Of a stretch of 64,000 bases of DNA, positions 44,301 to 53,200 are shown one piece after another. A program made the position numbers and the translations under genes. The DNA is from Aeromonas australiensis (lineage in GTDB: Bacteria; Pseudomonadota; Gammaproteobacteria; Enterobacterales; Aeromonadaceae). The notes below the pieces were generated by a model that did no database searches, was not told where the DNA came from, and worked only from the letters and a program-made list of their open reading frames with translations. The stretch is from assembly GCF_000819725.1 (NCBI RefSeq), contig NZ_CDDH01000028.1:62001-126000 (forward strand). Reading direction: 5' to 3'. The number at the start of each line of letters is the position of its first letter. Positions within the stretch are counted from its first letter, which is position 1.

Positions 44301-45505
44301 CCGGCCACGACAACGTGCGCGCCATCGCCAACCTGCAACTGCTGTGTGGCAATATCGGCATCGAAGGGGGCGGTATCAACCCGCTGCGGGGCCAGTCCAA
44401 CGTGCAGGGCGCCTGTGACATGGGGGCGCTGCCCAACTGCCTGCCCGGCTATCAGAAGGTGGCCAACCCCGAGGTACATGCCCGCTTCGCAACCGCCTGG
44501 CAGCAACCCGACCTACCAAGCAAGCCCGGCCTTACCCTCACCGAGACCATTGATGCCGCCTGCGCAGGGACCATCAAGGGGCTCTATGTGATGGGGGAGA
44601 ACCCGGTGCTGAGCGATCCGGATCAGCATCATGTCATCGAGGGGCTCAAGCAGCTGGCGTTTCTGGTGGTGCAGGATATCTTCCTCTCGGAAACCGCCCA
44701 GCTCGCCGATGTGGTGCTCCCCTCCTGCTCCTTTGCCGAGAAGAGCGGCCACTTCACCAACACCGAGCGGCGGGTGCAGCGCATCTCCCCAGCCCTCAAG
44801 GCGCCGGGTGACGCGCGGGAGGATTGGTGGATCATCCAGCAGATCGCCAACGCCATGGGTGGCGACTGGCACTATCAACACCCGCAGGAGATCACCGCCG
44901 AGATCTGCCGGGTCACTCCGCAATACGCCGGCATCCAGTGGGACAAGGTGGGAACGCAAGGGCTGCAGTGGCCCTGCAACGAGGCGGCGCCCGCAGGCAC
45001 TCGCCTACTCCACGGCAAGCAGTTCACCCGTGGCAAGGGGGAGATGGTCGCCACCCCGTTCCGCTATGCCGCTGAACTGCCCGACGAGACCTATCCCATC
45101 GTGCTCACCACCGGCCGCCTGCTGGAGCAGTTCCACACCGGCACCATGACCCGCAAGACCAAGGGGCTCGACAAGCTGGCCGGACCAAGGGTGATGATGA
45201 GCGTGCAAGATGCCGAGCGCCTCGGTATTGGTAACAGCGAGCGGGTGAAGGTCACCAGTCGCCGCGGCCATATCGAACTGCCCGCCTTCGTCACCAAGCG
45301 GATGCAACCGGGCGTGGTCTTTATCCCGTTCCACTTCGCCGAAGCCCCGGCCAACCGGCTCACCATCAATGCCACCGACCCCCACGCCAAGATCCCCGAG
45401 TTCAAGGTCGCAGCAGTGCGGATCGACAAGCTGGAGTGCCAACTGCAAGCGGGGCAGCACACCATGCAGGGGGAACCGGCCAAGTCAGAAACGGAGCTGG
45501 TCTGA
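41315..45505 (+). CDS. Formate dehydrogenase-like fusion: 2Fe-2S, GltD-type flavoprotein, 2x[4Fe-4S], molybdopterin domain
   Basis: Single chain of 1396 residues. Order: an N-terminal 2Fe-2S domain (Cys34, 45, 48, 61), a Cys-rich helical linker, a GltD-like FAD/NAD(P) oxidoreductase (FAD loop IIGSGPGG near 195, NAD loop VIGGGNTAID near 326), two 4Fe-4S motifs (CIGCGQCVQTC near 618, CVQCGACVQVC near 664), a further CTYCGVGC cluster near 700, and the molybdopterin/formate dehydrogenase domain with Cys829 in DHCARLCHAS at the position of the catalytic Cys/Sec. It would link formate (or a related substrate) oxidation to NAD(P) in one soluble protein. No signal peptide. A Cys, not Sec, is used. 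Needs Moco (moaA at 1.9 kb). Confidence 0.85.
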   Translation: MITITLDGAQWTVDPTQTLLQIAKQHQTDIPSLCGDNTSGPKIPCDLCVVEIAGLGIRRACETYPEAGMMIATQSDALRAHRQQALGRILSDHYADCEAPCQRACPAGVDIQSYLHHIAMGDHQAAMAVIKQTLPMPLSIGRVCPAFCEAECRRTLVDEPLAIRQLKRHAADLDLADVAPYQPVKKPAKGKRVAIIGSGPGGLTCGYYLGYEGFEVDLFEAMPEAGGWLRYGIPEYRLPKAILDQEIELMCQSGMRIHTEQRLGQQITLSTLCRDYDAVCLAVGASKAVPMDYPGSTLAGCYLGVDYLKDQMLAKRLTTGKKVAVIGGGNTAIDCARTAVRLGAETTLIYRRTRAEMPAEAYEIDEAEQEGVRFLMLTNPVENLADEAGRVCQVRLEKMALGEPDASGRHRPEPTGEYLIEAFDTVIAAVSQRPDLSFMEGESLPLPFTRWQTLESHPETMHSGHGNLFAIGDLRRGPATAIEAVADGRKAALAIDQFLHGDMIDPVHPFNACKAPKLKQVDPAQFAHLKQVARTIMPHLADAEREGSFAEVERGLSDADARSEASRCLECGCQANTDCALRDYATEYKVDQSALDTSQCQRFAVDDSSEFIVFDANRCIGCGQCVQTCGEQAVQGVLRFAKHSDGTLSNRPQFDAGLSMGDSHCVQCGACVQVCPTGALVDARDKSQGRTELLTPVNTICTYCGVGCGVTLYVDEAHNRIRYVEGNRNSPVNQGLLCVKGRFGFDFIQSEERLTTPLIRKDGELVPASWQEAIALVAERFTALRQHYGSDALAGFSSAKTTNEENYLFQKFMRRELGTNNVDHCARLCHASTVTGLEASLGSGAMTNDIPSIDHSDLIFIIGSDTSAAHPIIGSHIKRVVKAGKARLVVADPKRIEMADHASLYLAHRPGTDVMLLNGLMQQIIQHDWHDKAYIAERVNGFEALQAEVLSPAYAPDKVALVTGVPAEQVIELARLIGTAERTAIYYSMGITQHTTGHDNVRAIANLQLLCGNIGIEGGGINPLRGQSNVQGACDMGALPNCLPGYQKVANPEVHARFATAWQQPDLPSKPGLTLTETIDAACAGTIKGLYVMGENPVLSDPDQHHVIEGLKQLAFLVVQDIFLSETAQLADVVLPSCSFAEKSGHFTNTERRVQRISPALKAPGDAREDWWIIQQIANAMGGDWHYQHPQEITAEICRVTPQYAGIQWDKVGTQGLQWPCNEAAPAGTRLLHGKQFTRGKGEMVATPFRYAAELPDETYPIVLTTGRLLEQFHTGTMTRKTKGLDKLAGPRVMMSVQDAERLGIGNSERVKVTSRRGHIELPAFVTKRMQPGVVFIPFHFAEAPANRLTINATDPHAKIPEFKVAAVRIDKLECQLQAGQHTMQGEPAKSETELV

Positions 45506-45620
45506 TGGGAATAGCAAAACCTGAGTAGCCGCCTGCCGGGAGAGTTGGCCCGCTGACCCTTCCCTCTTGCTGTTGCAATAGCAAAAGAGGGGTATGAGAA
45601 GGGGCCTCCAACCAAAATGC

Positions 45621-45660
45621 ACAAAGGGTTAGCTTCACTGAGAAGCTAACCCTTTGTTTT
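45621..45660. terminator. Bidirectional terminator between formate dehydrogenase and tRNA-Thr
   Basis: Perfect 16-bp stem ACAAAGGGTTAGCTTC / GAAGCTAACCCTTTGT with loop ACTGA. The plus strand ends TTTT; it also lies just past the minus-strand tRNA. Confidence 0.85.
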
Positions 45661-45663
45661 AGA

Positions 45664-45739
45664 TGGTGCCGATAAGGGGAATCGAACTCCTGACCTTCGC
45701 ATTACGAATGCGCTGCTCTACCAACTGAGCTATACCGGC
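45664..45739 (-). tRNA. tRNA-Thr (anticodon CGT)
   Basis: On the minus strand a 76-nt cloverleaf starts GCCGGTATAGCTCAG and ends ATCGGCACCA with the CCA encoded. Acceptor stem GCCGGTA pairs with TATCGGC (one G-U). The anticodon loop reads ATTCGTAAT, giving CGT. T loop GTTCGATTC is canonical. Confidence 0.96.
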
Positions 45740-45746
45740 TTGTTGC

Positions 45747-45780
45747 TATCCACATTTATGAAAAATGGCCGGCAAGTCAA
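45747..45780 (-). promoter_or_regulatory. Candidate promoter of tRNA-Thr
   Basis: TTGACT (45780-45775) on the minus strand with a weak AT-rich -10 about 16 nt on. Only the -35 box is convincing. Confidence 0.35.
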
Positions 45781-45828
45781 TTGAACCAACTCGATTTTAT
45801 GAGTTGGCTCATGGTGTTAGCGCCCGAT

Positions 45829-46569
45829 TTACAGATCTGCAAACTCGGGGATATGGGCCCGGCCACGACTCTCGAGGAAATCGAGCAGGGCACGGGGGGA
45901 TCGCACCAGGATCCGCTCGTGCGGGAAGCCGGCTTCGGTCACCAGACGGTGGCAGTGGTCAAAATCGCCGAGGGTAAATGCCACGTGGGAATCGGAGCCG
46001 AAGGTGAGATAGGCCCCCAGATCTCGCGCAGCTTCGACGATGGCGCGGCAGTTGCCTTCGCTACCGGGGCGCGAGTGAATGAAGGAGGAGTTGTTGATCT
46101 CCAGCGCTACCCGATAGTCGGCCGCCGCCTTGACCACCGCCTGAATATCGATGGGAAATGCGGGGTTGCCCGGGTGGCTGATCATATCGACCCGGCCGCT
46201 CTTGATGGCGTTGATCATCGCTTGGGTGTGGGTAGCCTGATCGCAGGGAGGGAATACCTGCTCATGAAAACCCGCCATGATCATGTCCAGACGCGACTCG
46301 TAGCGCTCGGGGAAGTCGATCTCACCGTCGAGGTTTTTGATGTTGGCCTCGATACCCCGCAAGATCCCCACCCCGTCTACCACCCTTGGCAAGATCGGCA
46401 AGTTGGCAAAGTGCCAGACATGAGGGGCATCGGCCATCTCGGGCCCATGATCCGTGGTGGCAAACAGTTTTATCCCCTTGGCTCTGGCGATGGGCAGATA
46501 GTCGTGGATGGTGCTGTAGGCGTGGGTGCTGGCAATGGTGTGAGTGTGGGTATCGACCGGGTACTTCAT
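45829..46569 (-). CDS. ycdX: PHP-domain phosphatase, YcdX-like
   Basis: Metal-dependent hydrolase of 246 residues. The polymerase-and-histidinol-phosphatase motifs are DTHTHTIAS (start), [27 protein letters not shown] and GSDSHVAF. The length equals the E. coli homologue when [10 protein letters not shown] is taken as start; the longer in-frame extension is rejected. It binds several zinc ions; physiological substrate uncertain. Confidence 0.92.
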   Translation of the reverse strand: MKYPVDTHTHTIASTHAYSTIHDYLPIARAKGIKLFATTDHGPEMADAPHVWHFANLPILPRVVDGVGILRGIEANIKNLDGEIDFPERYESRLDMIMAGFHEQVFPPCDQATHTQAMINAIKSGRVDMISHPGNPAFPIDIQAVVKAAADYRVALEINNSSFIHSRPGSEGNCRAIVEAARDLGAYLTFGSDSHVAFTLGDFDHCHRLVTEAGFPHERILVRSPRALLDFLESRGRAHIPEFADL

Positions 46570-46645
46570 CTTCTCTCCCCTCAAATTTTGAAGAGGCAGC
46601 ATAGCAAAGTAGGGGGAATTGGGCCACGCCAGTGCTTGCCACACT

Positions 46646-46676
46646 TTGTCACAAAATACCGCGAAGCTGACATAGT
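46646..46676 (+). promoter_or_regulatory. Candidate promoter of an sRNA
   Basis: TTGTCA (46646-46651) and CATAGT (46671-46676) with a slightly long 19-nt spacer; start predicted near 46683. Confidence 0.35.
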
Positions 46677-46682
46677 CTGAGT

Positions 46683-46798
46683 GGCCCTGGCTGGCATACT
46701 TCCCCCGTCGATACATGCCTGAACTCGTATCGACGGTTTGCCGTCAGGATGACGCGAACTCACTTTCCCCACCGTCGCACTTTGCGGCGGTTTTTTTT
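46683..46798 (+). ncRNA. Candidate small RNA upstream of the PsrA-like regulator
   Basis: About 116 nt without an ORF. It contains a perfect 10-bp hairpin CCGTCGATAC / GTATCGACGG (46705-46714 / 46727-46736), a small CGTC-AGGAT-GACG hairpin (46742-46754) whose loop carries an AGGA motif like CsrA sites, an unpaired CACTTTCCCC stretch, and a terminator ACCGTCGC / GCGGCGGT followed by eight T. It lies between two divergent genes. Identity unknown. Confidence 0.45.
46771..46798 (+). terminator. Intrinsic terminator of the candidate sRNA
   Basis: ACCGTCGC / GCGGCGGT (one G-U), loop ACTTT, then TTTTTTT. No plus-strand protein gene precedes it. Confidence 0.85.
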
Positions 46799-46979
46799 GT
46801 CCGCAAGCCGCAAACTGGTAACAAACGCGCAAAAAAAGGCCCAACTAGCATGGCGCAGGTTGGGCAAGACTTAATGTTTAATTGCAGTGGCATAGATATA
46901 GAGTCCTGCTTTTTGACTAAGTTCCGCCCACTTTGCGTTTTTATCAAAAAACATTCTGCTAACACCCATTCACATTCCC

Positions 46980-47024
46980 TTGACACTTCGCATTATGAAA
47001 CGTACTTTTTAAACATTCGTTTAA
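46980..47024 (+). promoter_or_regulatory. Promoter and PsrA-like operator of the tetR-fadE operon
   Basis: A perfect -35 TTGACA (46980-46985), 17-nt spacer and TACTTT -10 (47003-47008) are followed by the palindrome TTAAAC-ATTC-GTTTAA (47009-47024), which covers the predicted start. It fits the PsrA site AAAC-N4-GTTT, suggesting autorepression by the adjacent regulator. Confidence 0.6.
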
Positions 47025-47036
47025 GTGAGGTGTCCA

Positions 47037-47690
47037 GTGAGTAAAATCGATACCAAAAACCGTATTCTCGACGCCGCTGAAGTGCTGTTTGCCGAGCGGG
47101 GATTCGCCGATACCTCTTTGCGTCTGATCACCAGCGAGGCCGACGTCAACCTGGCGTCAGTGAACTATCACTTCGGCTCCAAGAAAGAGCTGATCCAGGC
47201 GGTACTCGACCGCTATCTGAGCCTGTTTATGCCAGATCTTGATGCCCGTCTGAACACCCTGATGGAGCAGGAGCAGCTGACTCTGCTGCAACTGTTTGAA
47301 AGTTTCGTCGAGCCGCTGATGAAACTCTCGGCGGTGCGGGCCAACGGCCCGGCCATCTTTATGCAGCTGCTGGGGCGTGGCTATATCGACAGTCAGGGCC
47401 ACCTGCGCCGCTTTATCACTACCCATTACGGCCCCATTCTGATGCGGATCACCCAGGCCATCTCCAAGGCAAATCCAGCCCTGTCGCCGGCGGATCTCTT
47501 CTGGCGCCTGCACTTCACCCTGGGCACCGTCGTCTTCACCATGGCCTCCGCCGATGCGCTGCGCGACATCGCCCTGGCCGACTTTGGCCAGCAGCTCGAT
47601 GTGGAGGGGCTGGTGCGCAACGTTATTCCTTATCTGGCGTCCGGTGTCGGTGCGCCCGTGGAGTCGACCAGGCTCTCCCTGGCCGTGTAA
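47037..47690 (+). CDS. TetR-family regulator, PsrA-like
   Basis: Repressor of 217 residues. The N-terminal helix-turn-helix is ILDAAEVLFAERGFADTSLR... with NLASVNYHFGSKKEL. The C-terminal domain is helical, ending near LVRNVIPYLASG, and looks like PsrA-type fatty-acid-responsive regulators. Start is a GTG at 47037 with GAGGTG upstream; another GTG lies four codons earlier. The gene sits 48 nt before a fadE paralogue with no promoter between, so it likely controls and is co-transcribed with it; oleoyl-CoA or a fatty acid is the expected inducer. Confidence 0.82.
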   Translation: MSKIDTKNRILDAAEVLFAERGFADTSLRLITSEADVNLASVNYHFGSKKELIQAVLDRYLSLFMPDLDARLNTLMEQEQLTLLQLFESFVEPLMKLSAVRANGPAIFMQLLGRGYIDSQGHLRRFITTHYGPILMRITQAISKANPALSPADLFWRLHFTLGTVVFTMASADALRDIALADFGQQLDVEGLVRNVIPYLASGVGAPVESTRLSLAV

Positions 47691-47738
47691 CAACCAACAA
47701 TAAATCAACGGAAACAGTGAAATAGAAGGAACTTCGGT

Positions 47739-50078
47739 ATGATCACATTGCTTATCCTGCTGGTGCTGGCGATTGCCGTAGTGCTTGGCGTCCCCTCACT
47801 GCGCAAACAGTGGGTAACCCGTCCGGTATTCGGCATCTTCAAAAAGATACTGCCGCCCTTGTCAGCTACCGAGCGGGAGGCCATGGAAGCCGGCTCCGTC
47901 TGGTGGGATGGCGAGTTGTTTCGCGGCAACCCCGACTGGAAAAAACTGCACAGCTACGGCAAGGCCGAGCTGACCGCAGAGGAGCAGGCCTTTATCTATA
48001 ATCAGGTCGAAACCCTGCTCGCCATGGTTGACGACTTCAAGATCGTCAACGAAACCAAAGACCTGCCGGAGCCGGTCTGGGACTATCTGAAGAAGGAAGG
48101 CTTCTTCTCCCTGATCATCCCGAAATCCTACGGCGGCCGTGAATTCTCGGCGATTGCCAACTCCACCATCGTCACCCGCATCGCGACCAAGAGCCTGAGC
48201 GTGGCGGTCACCGTCATGGTGCCGAACTCTCTTGGCCCGGGCGAGCTCTTGATGCACTACGGCACCCAGGCCCAGAAAGATTTCTGGCTGCCGGGGCTGG
48301 CCAATGGCACAGAGGTCCCCTGCTTCGCCCTGACCGGGCCGGAAGCGGGCTCCGATGCCGGCGCCATTCCTGACAAGGGGATCATCTGCAAAGGGATGCA
48401 CAAGGGTGAAGAGGTGCTGGGTATTCGCCTCAACTGGAACAAGCGCTACATCACCCTGGCCCCCCGCGCCACCGTGCTGGGGCTGGCGTTCAAGCTCTAT
48501 GACCCGGAAAAACTGCTGGGTGACAAGGAGGAGCTGGGCATCACCTGCGCCCTCATCCCCACCAACCACCCCGGCGTGCGAGTGGGCGATCGCCACTACC
48601 CCATGGGTCTGGCATTTATGAACGGCCCGACCTTCGGCAAGGATGTGTTCATTCCGCTCGACTGGATCATCGGCGGCCCGGAGTACGCTGGTCGCGGCTG
48701 GCGCATGCTGGTCGAATGCCTCTCCGCCGGTCGCGGTATCTCGCTGCCTGCCCTTGGCACCGCCTGTGGCCACATGGCGAGCCGCACCGTGGGCGCTTAC
48801 TCCTACGTGCGCAAGCAGTTCGGCATGTCCATCGGCAAGTTTGAAGGGGTACAAGAGGCGCTGGCCCGCATCGGTGGCCTCACCTATCAGCTGGAAGGTG
48901 CCCGTCGCATGACCGCCGGTTCCCTGGACTTGGGTCAGGCACCGGCCATCGTCACTGCGATTTCCAAGTACCACATGACCGAGATGGCACGCCAAGTCAT
49001 GGATGACTCCATGGATATCCACGCCGGTCGTGCCATCCAGCTGGGGCCGAAAAACTACACCGGCTACGCCTACATGGGTATTCCGGTCGCCATCACGGTG
49101 GAAGGGGCCAACATCCTGACCCGTAACCTGATGATCTTCGGGCAAGGGGCCACCCGCTGTCACCCGTATGTCTTCGGTGAAATGGAAGCGGCCGCCGACA
49201 CCGATGTGGAACGCGGCCTCGAGAAGTTTGACGCCCTGCTGGTCAAGCACGTCGCCTTCGGTGCCGGCAACTTCTTCGGCTCCCTGTTCCAGGGGCTGAC
49301 CCTGGGTCAGTTCAACAAGGCACCGGTGGCTGGCGAAACCGCTCGCTACTACAAACAGCTCTCTCGCATGAGTAAAGGGCTGGCCCTGTGCGCCGATGTC
49401 TCCATGCTGATGCTGGGTGGCGATCTCAAGCGCAAGGAGATGATCTCCGCCCGTCTGGGTGACGTGCTGAGCCACCTCTATCTGGCCTCCTCGACCCTCA
49501 AGCACTACGAGGATCAGGGCCGCATGGTCTCCGATCTGCCGTTCGTGCAATATGCGGTGGAGCGCAACCTCTACCTGATTGGCAAGGCGTTCGAGGGCTT
49601 CTTCCAGAACTTCCCGAACAAGGTAGTGGGTGTCGTGCTCAAGCGGGTGGTGTTCCCGTTCGGCGTCGGTTACAAAATGCCGGCCGATGATCGCTGCCAC
49701 GCCATCTGTCTGGCCATGATGAAGCCGGGCGAACTGCGCGATCGTCTCACCGCTCTGTGTTATGTGGGCAAGGACGAGGCGGATCCGGTCGGTCTGATGG
49801 AGCGCGCCTTCCAGGCCATGGTCGCCGTTCAGCCCTATGAGAAGAAGCTGGTACAGGCCCAGAAAGAGGGCAAACTGCCCCGCAAGATGGCCCTGCCAGA
49901 ACTGGTGGAAGCCGCTTTGGCCAAATCGGTACTGAGCAAGGACGAAGCGGACAAACTGCTGGCCGCCGATGCCCTGCGCTACGAAGCCATTCAGGTCGAC
50001 AACTTCGCCCCGGGCGAGCTGGAAGGCTTCTCTCAGAAAGCAAACAAGCAGCCCAGCAAGGTCGAGCACGCAGCCTGA
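47739..50078 (+). CDS. fadE: Acyl-CoA dehydrogenase, FadE-like second copy
   Basis: Protein of 779 residues similar throughout to the FadE at 13.2 kb but with only one N-terminal hydrophobic helix. Shared signatures include [34 protein letters not shown] and [13 protein letters not shown]. It presumably handles a different chain length or condition. Different control is suggested: a PsrA-like TetR upstream here against a FadR-like site at the other copy. Followed by a strong terminator. Confidence 0.92.
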   Translation: MITLLILLVLAIAVVLGVPSLRKQWVTRPVFGIFKKILPPLSATEREAMEAGSVWWDGELFRGNPDWKKLHSYGKAELTAEEQAFIYNQVETLLAMVDDFKIVNETKDLPEPVWDYLKKEGFFSLIIPKSYGGREFSAIANSTIVTRIATKSLSVAVTVMVPNSLGPGELLMHYGTQAQKDFWLPGLANGTEVPCFALTGPEAGSDAGAIPDKGIICKGMHKGEEVLGIRLNWNKRYITLAPRATVLGLAFKLYDPEKLLGDKEELGITCALIPTNHPGVRVGDRHYPMGLAFMNGPTFGKDVFIPLDWIIGGPEYAGRGWRMLVECLSAGRGISLPALGTACGHMASRTVGAYSYVRKQFGMSIGKFEGVQEALARIGGLTYQLEGARRMTAGSLDLGQAPAIVTAISKYHMTEMARQVMDDSMDIHAGRAIQLGPKNYTGYAYMGIPVAITVEGANILTRNLMIFGQGATRCHPYVFGEMEAAADTDVERGLEKFDALLVKHVAFGAGNFFGSLFQGLTLGQFNKAPVAGETARYYKQLSRMSKGLALCADVSMLMLGGDLKRKEMISARLGDVLSHLYLASSTLKHYEDQGRMVSDLPFVQYAVERNLYLIGKAFEGFFQNFPNKVVGVVLKRVVFPFGVGYKMPADDRCHAICLAMMKPGELRDRLTALCYVGKDEADPVGLMERAFQAMVAVQPYEKKLVQAQKEGKLPRKMALPELVEAALAKSVLSKDEADKLLAADALRYEAIQVDNFAPGELEGFSQKANKQPSKVEHAA

Positions 50079-50098
50079 TCTCATGGCAAACCTCTACC

Positions 50099-50125
50099 AA
50101 ACCGGCCCTCGTGGCCGGTTTTTTT
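50099..50125 (+). terminator. Intrinsic terminator after second fadE
   Basis: Stem AAACCGGCC / GGCCGGTTT, loop CTCGT, then TTTTT. Confidence 0.92.
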
Positions 50126-50245
50126 GTTTGTTAACCATGCATTTACAAGCCGGGAGAATTCCAGTTAAATGCCTGAGTCCCTGTTGCAGGGGCTTTGGAA
50201 GCAAGGCCAGCGGAATGGCCGATAACAACAACTCAGGAAGAGTGA

Positions 50246-53200
50246 ATGAACCTCGCCAAAACAGCGATCGAGCGCCCCATCTGGGTGGCGGTCTCGATCG
50301 TGCTGATTTTCCTGCTGGGCCTGCTCAGCATCCGGGGGCTGCCGATCCAGCTGTTCCCCGACATCGACCGCCCACACCTCAACATCTCGGTGAGCTGGCG
50401 TTCAGCCTCGCCCCAGGAGATGGAGTCGGAGATCACCGACCCCATCGAGCAGGAGATGCAGGGGGTTCAGGGGCTGAGAAGCATCAGCAGCAATAGCTAT
50501 TCCGGCTTTACCGAAATCAACATGGCGTTTGCCCTCGGCACCGATATGCAGAAAGCCCAGCTCGATGTGATCTCACGGCTGAACCGGGTCTCTGGATTGC
50601 CGGACAAGATCGGCGGCCCCTACGTCAACAACTACAGCAGCAACGATACCCTCACCTTCTTCTTCATCCAGCAGCTGCCTGGCGCCAAGGGGCAGATCGA
50701 TGATCATCAGGCGTTGATCGAGGCGCGGATCAAACCCGAGCTGGAGCGCATCGAAGGGGTCTCGACGGTCGCAATCGAGGGGATCAACGCGCGCCAGATC
50801 CAGATCCGCTTCGACCCCTATCGCGCCGCCGAGCTGGGGGTGGAGATCCCGGTGCTGGCCAGCCGCGCCACCACCGGCTGGGACGTGTCGGCTGGTACCC
50901 TCGACATCGGTCGCTGGGAGTACAAGCTGCGCTTCGCCGGTCGCTACGATGTCGAGACGCTGGGGGACAAGGTGGTGGACTGGCGCGATGGCCTGCCCAT
51001 CTATCTGCGGGATGTGGCGGAGGTAAGGGTGGCCCGGGAGGAGAACCCGGTGCTGCGGATCCAGAACGGCAATACCGCCATCGCCGCCCAGATCTTCAAG
51101 GAGAGCGGCGCCAATGCCCTGGCATCCCTTGAGGCGATCAAGGCCCGGGTCAACGAGCTCAACCGCGAGGTGCTGGAGCCGGTCGGACTGCACATGGAGC
51201 AGTCGTTCGATGCCTCCCTCTACATCAATCGCGCCGTCAGCATGGTCACCGCCAACCTGGGGCTCGGGGTGCTGCTCTCCTGCGCCATCCTCTGGCTTTT
51301 TCTGCGCCAGCTCAAGGCGACCCTGATGATTGCCCTCGCCATCCCCATCAGCATCATGCTCACCTTCTGCCTGCTCAAGGTGATGGATCGCACCCTCAAC
51401 ATCATCTCGCTGGCGGGCATCGCCTTTGCCGTCGGCATGGTGCTCGATGCCGCCATCGTGGTGCTGGAGAGCATCTACCGACGCCACGAGCGGGGAGATT
51501 TGAGCAAGGCGGAGGCGGCGCTCGAAGGCACCCGTCAGGTGTGGATGGCGCTGGTCGCCTCCACCCTCACCACGGTCGCCATCTTCCTGCCGGTGCTGCT
51601 GCTCAACGATGTGGAAGGGCAACTGTTTGCCGATCTGGCGCTGACCATCGCCTGCGCCGTGACGGTCTCCATGCTGGTCGCCGTCATCGTGCTGCCCGCG
51701 GTGGCGGCGCGCTGGATGGGGCGTGAACGGCTAACCGATCCCTATGATTCGCTGTGGCAGCGCACCACCCGTCAGGTGATCCGCTGGACCTCGACCTCAC
51801 GCCTGCGCTGGACGGTCATCACCCTGATGATGAGTCTGCCGGCACTGGCCACCTGGGCGCTGCTGCCCAAGATGGACTATCTGCCAGACGTGAAACGGGA
51901 TGCGGTGGATGTCTGGATGAGCTTCACCCCCGGGGTCAACCTCAAGGCCCAGCGCGAAGAGGTGATCGATACCCTTATCGCCCGCCTCGCCCCCTACATG
52001 AAGGGGGAGCAAGAGCCTGCCCTCAAGAACTACTACATCTTGCGCTACCCGGGAGGCGCCCAGATTGGCGTGCGCCCCAAGGACGAGAACCGCATCAAGG
52101 AGCTGGAGAGCCTGTTGATGAAACAGCTGCTGGTGGGCATTCCCGACACCCGGGTGTTCGGCGGTCAGGGGTCGCTGTTTGGCGGCTTTAACAGCGAGAA
52201 CGGCGTCTCCCTGCTGCTGCAGGGGGGCAACCTGCCCGAGCTCTATCAGGCGGCACGTGCCAGCATGGGGATCCTCAGCAAGGACCTGCCGGGAGCACAG
52301 ATCCGGCCCGAACCGAGTCTCGACTTCACCGCCCCCGAGCTCAAACTGGTGCCGCAAGATCGGCGCCTCGCCGAAGTGGGTTGGGATCGCACGCCCCTGC
52401 CCACCATCATCCAGACCTTTGGCGACGGCTTGCGGGTCGGCGAGTATTTCGATGGCGAGGAGCGGCTGGACATCATGCTGATGGGGCAGAGCTCCGCCAA
52501 TCCGGACGAACTGAAGGCAGTGCCGCTGGCCACCCCCTCCGGGCGCATCGTTCCTCTTGGCGAACTGCTGCGGGTGGAGCACGACTTGGGCCCTGCCAGC
52601 ATCTTCCGGGCCGATGGGCGGCGCAGCATCAGCCTGCAGATAGCCCCCCCGGCAGGCATGACCATGGAGCAGGTGATCGATACCCTGAAAAACCGCAGTT
52701 TTGCTGCCATCCGCCCCCTGCTGCCCGCCGGTGGCGAGCTGCGCATTGCCGGCAATGCCGACAGTCTGCAACAGGCGCTCGACAATCTGGGAACCATCTT
52801 CCTGTTCGCCGTGGTGATCCTGCTGGTGCTGCTGTGGGGGGTGTTTGCCTCCCTCAAGGATGCGCTGCTGGTGCTGCTCACCCTGCCTCTGGCCTCGGTT
52901 GGCGGCGTGCTGGCGCTGCAACTGAGCGGGCTGCTGGTGCCGCTGCCGATGGATCTGCTCACCATCATCGGCTTTGTCATCCTGTTGGGACTGGTGGTCA
53001 ACAACGCCATCCTGCTGGTGCATCAGACCCGCACCGCCGAGCGGGACGGCATGAGCCGTCAGCTGGCGGTGGCCGTTGCCCTGCAAAGCCGGATGCGTCC
53101 CATCGTCATGACCAGCCTCACCAGCATCTTCGGCATGTTGCCGCTGATGCTGAGCCCGAGCGAAGGGAGCGAAATTTACCGCGGGCTCGCCACCGTCATT

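Noticed and set aside
47862-50084. Long minus-strand reading frame (740 codons) opposite the second fadE
   Set aside because: GC-rich codon shadow of a clear gene; no ribosome-binding site, low-complexity His/Gly/Gln-rich translation and no family features.
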